NCBI GenBank assembly: GCA_020073005.1
Contig: JAIQFX010000026.1
Location: 1 to 64,000, forward strand
Source: Terriglobia bacterium
Lineage (GTDB): Bacteria; Acidobacteriota; Vicinamibacteria; Vicinamibacterales; CAVVIG01
DNA length: 64,000 bases
Reading direction: 5' to 3'
Every line of letters begins with the position of its first letter. The stretch's first letter is position 1. The translations under genes and the position numbers were made by a program. A model generated the notes under the pieces. That model was not told where the DNA came from. It did no database searches and was given only the letters and a program-made list of their open reading frames with translations. Shown piece after piece: positions 49,429-57,472 of this stretch.

Positions 49429-52400
49429 GTGAGGGGAGAGATGACAACTTTCCAAATGTTCAGAGTTTGTGCGTGGACGATGGCTGCGTCGCTGGTGGCG
49501 GGCATTCTGCTCACGCCGGCGATTGGCAAGGCTCAAACGGCGCCGGCCGCGAGCCCGTTCACGGTGATCACCGTCGGCGAGGACCTGCCGGCCGGCAGTC
49601 AGAGCACGGGATTTCAGCTCACGTCGACGGCCGGCGGCAAAGCCACCGGCATCTGGATCGATGCGCTTCTCGGTACGCATCCGATCGTTTACGACCTGAG
49701 CACCAATCAATGGAACTGGCTGCCGAACCCTGGCGGCGCGTCGTCCCCTCTCGGCACGGACGGAATAAATCACGTCGGCTACGTCGTTCTTCCCGGCGCC
49801 AACTCGAGCTTGCCGCCGCAGGCCCACTGCATCGTATGGACCGAAGGGCCGTCGGGCATTCAAACCGTCGTGGATCCCCTGGTGCAGATTCTCGGTCGAT
49901 TCCTGACGTTTCTCGGTCAGTCCTGGTGCACGAGCATCGACAACGGCGTCACGGCCGGGACGACGTATGACCAGACGTTCCTGAAATTCGCGACAGGACA
50001 GAATTCAGGCACGGAAGAAGTGACGCAGCACGAAACCGCGTGGCTCGGCGACATCGCAACACCGACGGCCGCGCTGAGCGATCTCGTCTGCTGCACGATT
50101 GTCCGCGGAAGCAGGGGTGGAGTGCAGGCCGGTCAAGTCAGCGAGACCGCTCCTGTGTTCACCGTCGTCACTCCCGTGTTCGACCCCGTGGTCGGCAACC
50201 CGATCGACTCCTCGCCCGCGAAGAATCCTTTTGCCCACGCCGCCGCGTGGTTCGGAACCGCCGCGAGCATGGTGGATCTGCACCCGGCCGGGTATTCGTC
50301 CTCCTCGGCGTTGGCCACCGACGGCGTCCGGCAAGGCGGCTGGATTTCTCTCGATGGCAAGGCGACGACGGCCGCGCTCTGGTCCGGCACCGCCGCCAGT
50401 CTTGTGCAGATGTCCGCGCCCGGGTACGTCGACACGCGCGTGAGCGGGATGTCGACGCTCTTCGCGGTCGGCGACGGCTGGCTCGGCGGTCCGGCGAATG
50501 CTCCCGGAGCGACGCGCCATGGTCTGTTGTGGCATCGCGATGGAAGCGTCGAAGATCTGAATCAGTACTTGCCCGCTGGATATACGCACCTGACCATCAC
50601 CGGCGCTGATGCGGACGGCACCATCGTTGGCTATGCCCAGCAGACGTTCAACGGCGTGCCCACGGTCGTGAACGAGATCGGGATTCTCCTCGTGCCCACT
50701 CCGGGCGCGTCGCTCGCAACGCTGACGCTCAACTCGTCCACACCGACTGCAGGTGACACGATCACGGGAACGTTGACCCTGCGGGGGCCCGCGGTGCCGG
50801 GCGGCGTGCTCGTCAGCGTCACCAGCAGCAATCCGACGCTCGTGGCCGCGCCCCTTCCGGTACTGATTCCAGAAGGGCAAACCAGTGCGACGTTCACGGT
50901 ATCAGCCAACGCCGACACCTTTCTGATTGCACCATCGACCGTGACGCTGTCCGCTCAAGCGGCGTACACCGGAGCCTCGGCGACGCTGACGGTCCTGCCG
51001 CGCACACCGGACGATGCCATCGCGTCGCTGACGCTGGCGCCAGCTGTCGTCGCGCCCGGCGGCAGCGTGACGGCGGTGGTCACGCTGACGGCGCCGGCCC
51101 ACGCAGGCGGTGAGAGCGTCGCCTTCGCGAGCCCCAACGCTGGTGCGCTGGCGGATCTCCCAGGCCACATCGTGATTCCAGAAGGCCAGATGAGCGGGTC
51201 GTTCCCCGTGACGACCACGCCAAATTCGTTCTGCTGCAGCAACCTTCCGAAGGCGGTCGTTCTGTCGGCCGCGACGGGGAACGTCGTGCAGCAGGCCACG
51301 CTCACGATCGAGCCGGACCTCCAGATCAACGACGTGCACTTCGTGAACGCGCTCGGCGGGTTCAATCCGGGTCCGTTGACGGGCGGCACGTCGGCGGACT
51401 TCGTCGTCGGATTCAACGTGGCCCTGCCGTTTCCGGTGACGACGCCGATCGCGCTGACGAGCACGAATCCAGCCGTCATCGTCCCCGCGAACGTCCTGGG
51501 CTTCAGTGCGGGCGGCACCTACACCGCCACCGTCCTGCCGGTGCCGGAGCTGACCACCGGCGTCGTCACGGCGACGGCAAACGGCTCCTCGTTCAGCACG
51601 ACCATCTCGGTCAGCCCGTCGCCACAGCCCACGATCCAGTCAGTCGCGATTCCGTTCGTGTCGACCGGACAGACGTTCACGGGCACGATCGCATTGAGCG
51701 GCCCCGCGCTCCTGGGCGGAGCCACGCTGTCGCTCGTCAGCAGCGCGCCCGCCGTGGCGGCCGTGCCGGCGACGATCACTATTCCGTTCGGCGCGAGCTC
51801 CGCGACGTTCACCGGAGTCGCCGGGCCGGTGGCGGGTCCCACAACCGTCACGATCACGGCGTCCTTCAATGGCGCGACGACGGCTGGCACACTGACCGTC
51901 ATTCCCAAGATTCTCGCGATCACGGGCTACACGCTGAGTCCGTACTCGGCGATCGGCCCCGGGATCGTGACGACGGGGACGATCACGTTGAATCAGCCGG
52001 CGCCCGCGGGCGGCGTCACCATCGCGCTCTCGGCGAGCGACCTCAAACCGGCGAAGTTCCCGAGCAGCGTGACGTTCGCGCAGGGCCAGATCTCGGCAAA
52101 CGTCACGGTGCAGGGAAACAGCGTCTCGGGTCCGGCGACGACGACGTTGACTGCGTCGTACGCGGGCGTGCTCGCGCCGGCCGGAACGTCGACGAGCGCG
52201 ACGCTGACCGTGATGCCGACCGATACGCTGCACGTCACCTCAGCCACCTGGTCGAAGTCGACGCAGCTTCTGACGATCACCGCGACGAGCACGAATCCAC
52301 AGGCGATCGTCGCCGTGCTCAACGCGAACGGCAACGTCCCGCTGGGGACCATGACCAACCTCGGCGGTGGCGGTTACAGCTTCCAGACGACGCTCGCGTC

Positions 52401-52470
52401 GATCGCGAGCGTCAACATCAAGAGCAACCTGGGCGGATCGACCGGCCAGGGCGTGAGCGTGATTCCGTGA
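49429..52470 (+). CDS. Very large secreted multi-Ig surface protein
   Basis: A 1013-residue protein (GTG at 49429 with GAGGG; ATG at 49441 is the alternative). A signal peptide (AASLVAGILLTPAIGKAQ) precedes an N-terminal HAF-repeat/propeller-like region to about residue 410 (KATGIWIDALLGTHPIVYDL). At least five Ig-like repeats of about 90 residues follow (SLTLNSSTPTAGDTITGTLTL, SLTLAPAVVAPGGSVTAVVTL). The last two domains (YTLSPYSAIGPGIVTTGTITL... and HVTSATWSKSTQLLTITATSTNP) match the end of the 42357 protein. No LPXTG, PEP-CTERM or similar sorting signal was found. It is probably an extracellular adhesin or matrix protein. Confidence 0.8.
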   Translation: MRGEMTTFQMFRVCAWTMAASLVAGILLTPAIGKAQTAPAASPFTVITVGEDLPAGSQSTGFQLTSTAGGKATGIWIDALLGTHPIVYDLSTNQWNWLPNPGGASSPLGTDGINHVGYVVLPGANSSLPPQAHCIVWTEGPSGIQTVVDPLVQILGRFLTFLGQSWCTSIDNGVTAGTTYDQTFLKFATGQNSGTEEVTQHETAWLGDIATPTAALSDLVCCTIVRGSRGGVQAGQVSETAPVFTVVTPVFDPVVGNPIDSSPAKNPFAHAAAWFGTAASMVDLHPAGYSSSSALATDGVRQGGWISLDGKATTAALWSGTAASLVQMSAPGYVDTRVSGMSTLFAVGDGWLGGPANAPGATRHGLLWHRDGSVEDLNQYLPAGYTHLTITGADADGTIVGYAQQTFNGVPTVVNEIGILLVPTPGASLATLTLNSSTPTAGDTITGTLTLRGPAVPGGVLVSVTSSNPTLVAAPLPVLIPEGQTSATFTVSANADTFLIAPSTVTLSAQAAYTGASATLTVLPRTPDDAIASLTLAPAVVAPGGSVTAVVTLTAPAHAGGESVAFASPNAGALADLPGHIVIPEGQMSGSFPVTTTPNSFCCSNLPKAVVLSAATGNVVQQATLTIEPDLQINDVHFVNALGGFNPGPLTGGTSADFVVGFNVALPFPVTTPIALTSTNPAVIVPANVLGFSAGGTYTATVLPVPELTTGVVTATANGSSFSTTISVSPSPQPTIQSVAIPFVSTGQTFTGTIALSGPALLGGATLSLVSSAPAVAAVPATITIPFGASSATFTGVAGPVAGPTTVTITASFNGATTAGTLTVIPKILAITGYTLSPYSAIGPGIVTTGTITLNQPAPAGGVTIALSASDLKPAKFPSSVTFAQGQISANVTVQGNSVSGPATTTLTASYAGVLAPAGTSTSATLTVMPTDTLHVTSATWSKSTQLLTITATSTNPQAIVAVLNANGNVPLGTMTNLGGGGYSFQTTLASIASVNIKSNLGGSTGQGVSVIP

Positions 52471-52484
52471 CGGCACCGTCGCGA

Positions 52485-52541
52485 TTTTGCAGGTCTTTGA
52501 CATCGCTCTGACAACCGGACCGGCCCGCTGCCGCACGATGG
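52485..52541 (+). promoter_or_regulatory. 11-bp TGACA repeat promoter module, site 3
   Basis: TTTTGCAG (degenerate first unit at 52487, offset 10), TTGACA at 52497 and CTGACA at 52508 (offset 11). Then CGGACCGG and GCACGATGGC as in site 2. It lies about 77 bp before the next gene start. Confidence 0.7.
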
Positions 52542-52589
52542 CAGTCACAGTCGGTGGCTTTCCTGTTTCACGGTTGACGGAGGACAGAG

Positions 52590-53971
52590 ATGAGGACGGA
52601 AATGAAGAAAGTCGTGTGGTACGTGATGCTCATCGGCGCGCTGCTCGCGGCACCGCGAGCCGGGTCTGCGCAGACGGCGACGATTTACGGCTCGCTCGGG
52701 AATTTCGACATCGTCAACAACTCGGGTCAGGACGCGCACGGGTTTGAGATTCAGCTCGAAGGGCTGCAGCCGTCTGACGTGCCGTACACCTTCAGCGTCC
52801 AGCGCTACGGCGCCTCGGTGATCGTGCCGTACGCGACCGGCGTCTCCGTGCGCTGGGCGAGCGCGTACGACGCGAGCGCCGGACAGTTCCTGCAGACCAC
52901 GATCGCGCACACACCGGGCACCGCGTTCGTCCAGGGGATGTGCTACCAGTGGAACGGCCAGGCCAGCTACGACGCCGCCGGGTGCGAGCACTTCGGCGTA
53001 TCGCTGCTGCGCAACGCGTCGGCGACGACGTATCGGTGGCTCGTCGCCGATCCGGCGAATCCCGGCGCGCTGGTGCCGGTCACGCTCGGCAGCCCCGTTG
53101 CGGCGCCCGCGTACTACATCGTACCGCCGGCGGTCGTGAACGCCGCGCCCGCGCTTGCGGCCGAAGTGGTCGCGCCGGAGCCGCCCGAGACGCCAGATCA
53201 GTTCGGCGACGCGCAGTGGATGAAGGTGTTCAAGACCGAGCTGCAGCGCGAGGTCGGCCTCGACGAGCTGCTCGGCGACAACGCGATCGTGCCGCAGGAT
53301 CCGGCGCAGCTCGAGGTGTCCTGGGAAGTCGTGCAGGCGTCGCCGGCCACGGTCAACGGCAAGCGGAACCGGACACGTACCCGGAATCAGGGCTGGCCTG
53401 CAACGCGCCGTCGGCTGGCGAGCTCGGCGACTTCATCAGCGCGCAGATGACGGCGGCCAACGTCAACGTGCCGTCGATTGTGGTGTCGAAAGCGGGCAAC
53501 GGCAACGTCACCGCCGCCGACAAGTCGATCAACTGCGGGTCGGGGTGCACGAGCTTCTACAACGACGGCACCGCAGTCACGCTGACGGCTAGTCCGGCGT
53601 CGGGCACCGTCTTCGGCGGATGGAGCGGCGCGTGCAGCGGCAATCTCCTGACCTGCTCGGTGACGGTGAACGAATCGCTCGCCGTCGGCGCGACGTTCAA
53701 GCAGCTGTTCACGCTGTCGGTGGGCCGAAGCAATCCGGGAACGATTACGGCCAGCCCGTTCGGCGTGGATCGCGCGCTCGATTGCGGCAGCAACTGCTCG
53801 GCGAAGTTCGCGAACGGCACGACCGTGGTGCTCACGGCCACGCCGCCGGCCGGGAAGCAGTTCGTCAACTGGACGGGGAGCGGCGCGGGCGCCTGCAGCT
53901 TGAGCCCGGTGCCGACCTGCAGCGTAGTGATTTCGAAGGACACGTCGATTCAGGCGAACTTCAGCAAGTAG
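52590..53971 (+). pseudogene. Secreted InlB-B-repeat-like protein, interrupted by one frameshift
   Basis: The first frame (52590 to about 53370) encodes a signal peptide (MLIGALLAAPRAGSAQ) and a beta-rich region. The second frame (to 53971) continues with PDTYPESGLACNAP and two divergent InlB-B/bacterial-repeat units (ASPASGTVFGGWSGACSG, ATPPAGKQFVNWTGSGAGACS). The switch falls at AACCGG near 53367-53372. Adding one C restores a single frame of about 460 residues that reads NGKRNPDTYPES. It is either a real one-base deletion or a sequencing/assembly slip in a C run. Start ATG 52590 (GGAGGAC) or 52602. Module 3 lies upstream, so it belongs to the same putative regulon. Confidence 0.7.
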
Positions 53972-54014
53972 GTAGCGCTCTCGAAATCGCGGTACGATAG
54001 GCGCGGGCCTGTCG

Positions 54015-54371
54015 TTGTCTCACCTGAACTGGTTCTGGATCGCGATCGCGCTGGCCGTGCCTGGTGTGGCGGGCGGCGCGATCGCGTATCCGGTGTGGCT
54101 CAAGGGCCATCCCATCCTCGGCAACCTCGCGGGCACGGCCATCATCTTCGGCGCCTCCGTCGGCTTCATCATGCGGGAACGCATCGAGATCGACCTGGCG
54201 GCGCAGGCGTGTCTGGAGCGCGGCTTCGTGTGCTTCCCCGAGCCGAGCGCGTTCACGCGCTTCGCGATCTACGCGTTTATCGGGCTGATTCAGATCATGG
54301 TGCTGTTCACGGTCAGCCTCAGGGTGGAGACGAAGATCCGGCGGCGCGGCTACGCGCCCGAGTGGCGCTGA
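54015..54371 (+). CDS. Small membrane protein, three helices, unknown
   Basis: A 118-residue protein with TTG start. Three hydrophobic helices (FWIAIALAVPGVAGGAIAYPVWL; ILGNLAGTAIIFGASVGFIM; FAIYAFIGLIQIMVLFTVSL) with an ERGFVCFPEP loop. No family recognised. It lies just before the cassette region. Confidence 0.5.
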   Translation: MSHLNWFWIAIALAVPGVAGGAIAYPVWLKGHPILGNLAGTAIIFGASVGFIMRERIEIDLAAQACLERGFVCFPEPSAFTRFAIYAFIGLIQIMVLFTVSLRVETKIRRRGYAPEWR

Positions 54372-54667
54372 TTCGACTTACGCATCTCCGATCCTGCCCG
54401 TCAGCCACTCGCGGCGCTCAGGCCGGCGATTGGCGCCGTCCCCCTACCCGCCGATTTCGCAAGGTTGACTGCCGGCGCCAATCCGCGGCCAACGCGCAAT
54501 GGCGTCACGCAAATCAGTGCGATGAAGGCACTTGATCGACGTCCGTGGCTCAGGCAAGATCGCGCGCACGTGAGATGGCGCCGGCGAGAATCGGTGAGCG
54601 GTTCGCACTCGACAACGTCAGTTGGCGCCGTCCACCCATACAACGTTAGCCGGACATGGAGAACTAA
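54372..54667. other. Non-coding gap at edge of cassette region
   Basis: No gene found. Contents: an inverted repeat GATTGGCGCCG (54431-54441) / CGGCGCCAATC (54474-54484), a direct repeat TTGGCGCCGTCC at both ends of the gap, and GTTAGCC at 54645-54651 just before the next gene. The last resembles the 3' core of an attC site, but no matching 5' core or stem was found. Confidence 0.4.
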
Positions 54668-55297
54668 ATGGTGAACGCTCGGTTCTTGACCTTTGTCTTG
54701 GCGTTGTTCGGCGCGCTTACAGGGGCTCAATCTATCCCCGCGGTGCAGTTGCCGGATTTCTCGTGTGTGACGTTCCCGGCGGGCGTGTCGGAAGCCGACC
54801 TGATTCGGCGGTTTACAGTTGCCAATGTGAAGGCGATGCCCGTCGTCGGCGGTGGCGCCGAGGGCGATTCGACAATGGGAACTGTTCTGTTTCCACAGAC
54901 ACTCGATGCCAAGGTTGAGATCTTGTGGAGGGATCGGCGGGCTAGGGCGGTGCCGGCAGTAGTGCGAATTGTTGGCGAGCGAACCCGCTGGAAATCTGGC
55001 GATGGCATCACGCTTGGTAGCGATCTGCGCACCGTCGAGCGTGCCAACGGAGGTCCGTTCCTCTTGGGGAGCATCGAAAACCCAGGTGCCGTGCGCTCTT
55101 GGTCTGAAGGACGCCTCGCCGCAGGAGAGGCGGCTGGATGTCGAGTCGGCCTCACCTTTGAAATGAACCCGCCGGCGAAACCAGACGTCCGACTCCCCGG
55201 AAGTCCTCCGTTTAGGTCAAGTCTTCAAGCGCTGCAAACGCTGAACCCGACAGTCTCCAAGATGTTCCTCACGTACGTGGTACGTCCCGCCGGCTAA
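54668..55297 (+). CDS. Cassette-encoded exported protein, unknown
   Basis: A 209-residue protein with signal peptide (FLTFVLALFGALTGAQS). TonB-like C-terminal-type text (DAKVEILWRDRRARAVPAVVRIVGERTRW) is weak evidence of any family. Its stop lies inside the 5' core of the attC site at 55292. Composition is less extreme in GC at third positions than the neighbours, in line with a gene cassette. Function unknown. Confidence 0.6.
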   Translation: MVNARFLTFVLALFGALTGAQSIPAVQLPDFSCVTFPAGVSEADLIRRFTVANVKAMPVVGGGAEGDSTMGTVLFPQTLDAKVEILWRDRRARAVPAVVRIVGERTRWKSGDGITLGSDLRTVERANGGPFLLGSIENPGAVRSWSEGRLAAGEAAGCRVGLTFEMNPPAKPDVRLPGSPPFRSSLQALQTLNPTVSKMFLTYVVRPAG

Positions 55298-55368
55298 CAT
55301 GCGGCTGCACCCGACGGCCGCGATGCCAGGAATGCCTAACGGCCGCGGGTGAGCCGCAGGCGTTAGAC
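55292..55368 (+). other. attC site (integron recombination site)
   Basis: 5' core GGCTAAC (55292-55298) and 3' core GTTAGAC (55362-55368, fits GTTRRRY). Between them the folded arms are TGCGGCT/AGCCGCA, CACCCG/CGGGTG and CGGCCG/CGGCCG, with single unpaired bases G and A on one strand (extrahelical bases) and unpaired spacers next to the cores. The loop holds GCCTAAC. This is the structural hallmark of attC. No integrase gene is in the window. Confidence 0.75.
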
Positions 55369-55443
55369 AGGCGGGAAGAAACTAACCGATCTCGGAAATT
55401 CCAAGACCGCGACAAATCTTGCGCGCAGCGTGCTGCGCTTCAT
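55363..55443 (-). pseudogene. Possible hicA remnant after hicB
   Basis: An ATG overlaps the hicB stop (ATGA), as in hicBA pairs, and opens MKRSTLRARF, like a HicA start. It then runs out after 26 codons. A different frame in the same stretch reads ARKICRGLGIS, like a HicA end. Together they suggest a HicA gene that lost its middle. Evidence is thin because the pieces are short. Confidence 0.25.
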
Positions 55444-55655
55444 TCGACCGTAACGGTTTCGCGTTCGGCGTCAGGCGGCACGGCGCGGAGCCCGTCCTCG
55501 CGGCGGTCGGCGAGAATCAACGCAATGGCGGCGGCCAAGCTTTCGCGCGCTTCCTGCTTGGTACGGCCCTGGCCGTTGGCGCCGGGAATCTCGGGGCAGT
55601 AGGCCAAGTGCCAATCCCCATCGCGCTCGAACACCGCCGTGAATTCGTTGTGCAT
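55440..55655 (-). CDS. HicB-family antitoxin-like protein
   Basis: A 71-residue protein starting at the ATG at 55655. FTAVFERDGDWHLAYCPEIPGANGQGRTKQEARESLAAAIALIL is the typical HicB/UPF0150 fold, which mimics RNase H and binds the HicA toxin. No DNA-binding tail is present. It lies between an attC site and an attC half-site, so it is probably a cassette gene. A full toxin partner is missing (see the remnant entry). Confidence 0.8.
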   Translation of the reverse strand: MHNEFTAVFERDGDWHLAYCPEIPGANGQGRTKQEARESLAAAIALILADRREDGLRAVPPDAERETVTVE

Positions 55656-55696
55656 GGTGGCTCCGACCTCTACGATACCGTCGTCGGCCGGTCGCT

Positions 55697-55750
55697 GTCT
55701 AACTCCGGCTGCACCTGACGGCGTCGCGCGAACATTTTCCAATGCAGCCC
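55697..55750. other. attC 5' half-site
   Basis: GTCTAAC (55697-55703) followed by CCGGCTGCACCTGACGGC, nearly the same as the 5' half of the attC at 55292 (CTAAC...CGGCTGCACC(C/T)GACGGC). A GGCTGCA/TGCAGCC pair can form, but no GTTRRRY 3' core follows. Probably a truncated attC. Confidence 0.5.
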
Positions 55751-55841
55751 GTGGCGAACGGGTGTAGGGTGTGGGCCGAATCGCACGCTCGGCGCACGCC
55801 ACTGCGGGTCGCCCAGTTCGGCTTTCGTTCGCCACGGGCTG
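55745..55841. repeat. 16-bp perfect inverted repeat
   Basis: CAGCCCGTGGCGAACG (55745-55760) and its exact complement (55826-55841) with a 65-base loop. It lies within the gap 55656-55904 between the HicB-like and VOC genes and overlaps the edge of the attC half-site. Nothing else is recognised there. Confidence 0.6.
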
Positions 55842-55904
55842 AGCGGACGCGTCACGCCGCAGAAAACACACTCTCCCTCACCACCACCCGACCTCGGAGG
55901 TTCT

Positions 55905-56291
55905 ATGAAGCGAGTCACTGGCATTGGCGGCATCTTCTTCAAAGCCAAAGACGCTCCGGCACTACAGGCTTGGTACAAGCGGCACCTCGGAATCGATGTC
56001 CAAGAATGGGGTGGCACGGCTTTCACCTGGACCGACGGTGAAGGTAAGCCGGTTGCCGGAACAACCGTCTGGTCTATTGGTTCGGCGCAAGGTGACCAGT
56101 TTGCGCCCAGCACTGCAACTTTCATGGTCAACTACCGGGTGGAGGATCTCCACGCCCTGGTCAAAGTCTTGCGCGACGAAGGCTGCAACGTTCTCGAGAA
56201 GATCGACGATTCCGAGTACGGGAAGTTTGCCTGGGTCATCGATCCAGAAGGAAACAAGGTAGAACTTTGGCAACCGCCTGCCGGCCAATGA
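55905..56291 (+). CDS. Cassette-encoded VOC (glyoxalase-like) protein
   Basis: A 128-residue protein. VTGIGGIFFKAKDAPALQAWYKRHLGIDVQEWGGTAFTWTD and ATFMVNYRVEDLHALVKVLRDEGCNVLEKIDDSEYGKFAWVIDPEGNKVELWQP form a complete VOC fold, as in glyoxalase/bleomycin-resistance-like proteins often found as integron cassettes. The C-terminal Glu of the metal site is present; the first His is replaced (GIGG), so metal binding may be incomplete. GGAGG precedes the ATG. No signal peptide, unlike the other two VOC proteins here. Confidence 0.85.
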   Translation: MKRVTGIGGIFFKAKDAPALQAWYKRHLGIDVQEWGGTAFTWTDGEGKPVAGTTVWSIGSAQGDQFAPSTATFMVNYRVEDLHALVKVLRDEGCNVLEKIDDSEYGKFAWVIDPEGNKVELWQPPAGQ

Positions 56292-56503
56292 CCAGGGCAG
56301 TCGGCCTCAGCACGAATCTGCGGCCTAACGGATCTTCCCTCGATAAAGTAGACACTTCTACCTAACGGGAGGTGTCGGATGCCACGGGCGGGCCTGAGGA
56401 AAGTCCGATACTAGAGTCTCGAGTTGCTCAAAGTGGTGAAGCTGAGTCAGTTGAATGGGCTCGAAGTGCAAGCGGTGGCTCTCAGCGAGTGTGCGATCTG
56501 AGA
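56292..56503. other. Non-coding gap with attC-like core
   Basis: No gene seen. GCCTAAC at 56322-56328 fits an attC 5' core, CCTAAC recurs at 56361-56366, and GTAGA/TCTAC form a small hairpin between them. No GTTRRRY core was found, so this is at most a degraded site marking the end of the cassette region. Confidence 0.3.
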
Positions 56504-57460
56504 TCAGCCCCGTCGCGATCGGCGGGCGTTGTAGAGCAGTTCTTCGACCTGGAACTTGAGGCGCGCGATCAGATCCGCGAGCAGCGCGACCGCGCCCAGC
56601 ATGACAGCCAGGAGCGTCCCGCCGACGGCGACCGTGATGAATTGCGTGTACGGGATGGTCTCTCCCGTCCGCAGCCAGTGAACGAAGACGCCGCCGCCGA
56701 TCGCCATCGACGTCACGAACGCCAGCAGCGCCACCGATCCGAAAAACGTCAGCGGATTGTAGTCGCGGATCGCGCCGATGAGCACCGGCGCGGCGCGCAG
56801 CGTGTAAGCCGCGACGTTCGTCAGAATCCGCGATTCGCCGATCGCCCGCTCGGCGCGTACCGCGAGCGGCACTTCGACGACGCGCTGGCCGTGCCGCCGC
56901 CACGTCAGCAGCGACTCGTGGATGTACTCGAAGTCGCTGTGGATGTCGACGTGCAGGGCCGCGTCGCTCGTGAACGCGCGGAAGCCGCACGACACGTCCG
57001 TGAAGCGCTGTCCGGCGGTCGCGCTGATGATGCGGCACAGCATCCAGTTGCCGAAGCGCTTGACGGCCGGCATCCGTCCGGTCAGCTGGCTGCCGGGGCC
57101 AAACCGCGTGCAGAGCGCGACGTCCGCGTCGCCCTTCACGATCGGCGCGACGAGCGTCGCGATATCGGCGGACGCGAACTGGCCATCCGCGTCCATCGAG
57201 ACGATGACGTCGGCGCCTTCGTCCAAAGCGGCCTGCACGCCGGACATGAACGCGCGGCCGGTCCCGCGGTTGCGCGCGTGCCGCACGACCTGCGCGCCGT
57301 GCGCTCTCGCGACCTCCGCCGTCCCGTCAGTCGATCCATCGTCGACGACGATCTTCTTGAGCGTGGTGATGCCGGGGATGGCCGCGGGAATCGCGTCCAG
57401 CACCGCGCCAATCGTCTCTGCTTCGTTGAAGGCGGGCAGGTAGACCGCGAGCGTCGGCAT
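56504..57460 (-). CDS. Family 2 glycosyltransferase with C-terminal membrane helices
   Basis: A 318-residue protein. GT-A fold: VYLPAFNEAETIGAVLDAI, VDDGSTDGTAEVA, DVIVSMDADGQF (DxD-type site), DVSCGFRAF. Two C-terminal hydrophobic helices (FFGSVALLAFVTSMAIGGGVFV; FITVAVGGTLLAVMLGAVALLADLI) match dolichyl-phosphate-mannose/polyprenyl-phosphate glycosyltransferases. It probably loads a sugar on a lipid carrier. It ends a two-gene operon with the TPR membrane protein 12 bp upstream, which may use that donor. Confidence 0.88.
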   Translation of the reverse strand: MPTLAVYLPAFNEAETIGAVLDAIPAAIPGITTLKKIVVDDGSTDGTAEVARAHGAQVVRHARNRGTGRAFMSGVQAALDEGADVIVSMDADGQFASADIATLVAPIVKGDADVALCTRFGPGSQLTGRMPAVKRFGNWMLCRIISATAGQRFTDVSCGFRAFTSDAALHVDIHSDFEYIHESLLTWRRHGQRVVEVPLAVRAERAIGESRILTNVAAYTLRAAPVLIGAIRDYNPLTFFGSVALLAFVTSMAIGGGVFVHWLRTGETIPYTQFITVAVGGTLLAVMLGAVALLADLIARLKFQVEELLYNARRSRRG

Positions 57461-57472
57461 GCGTTCGTAATA

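Noticed and set aside
56292-56503. A third complete attC site
   Set aside because: Only the GCCTAAC core is present; no GTTRRRY core and no convincing arms.
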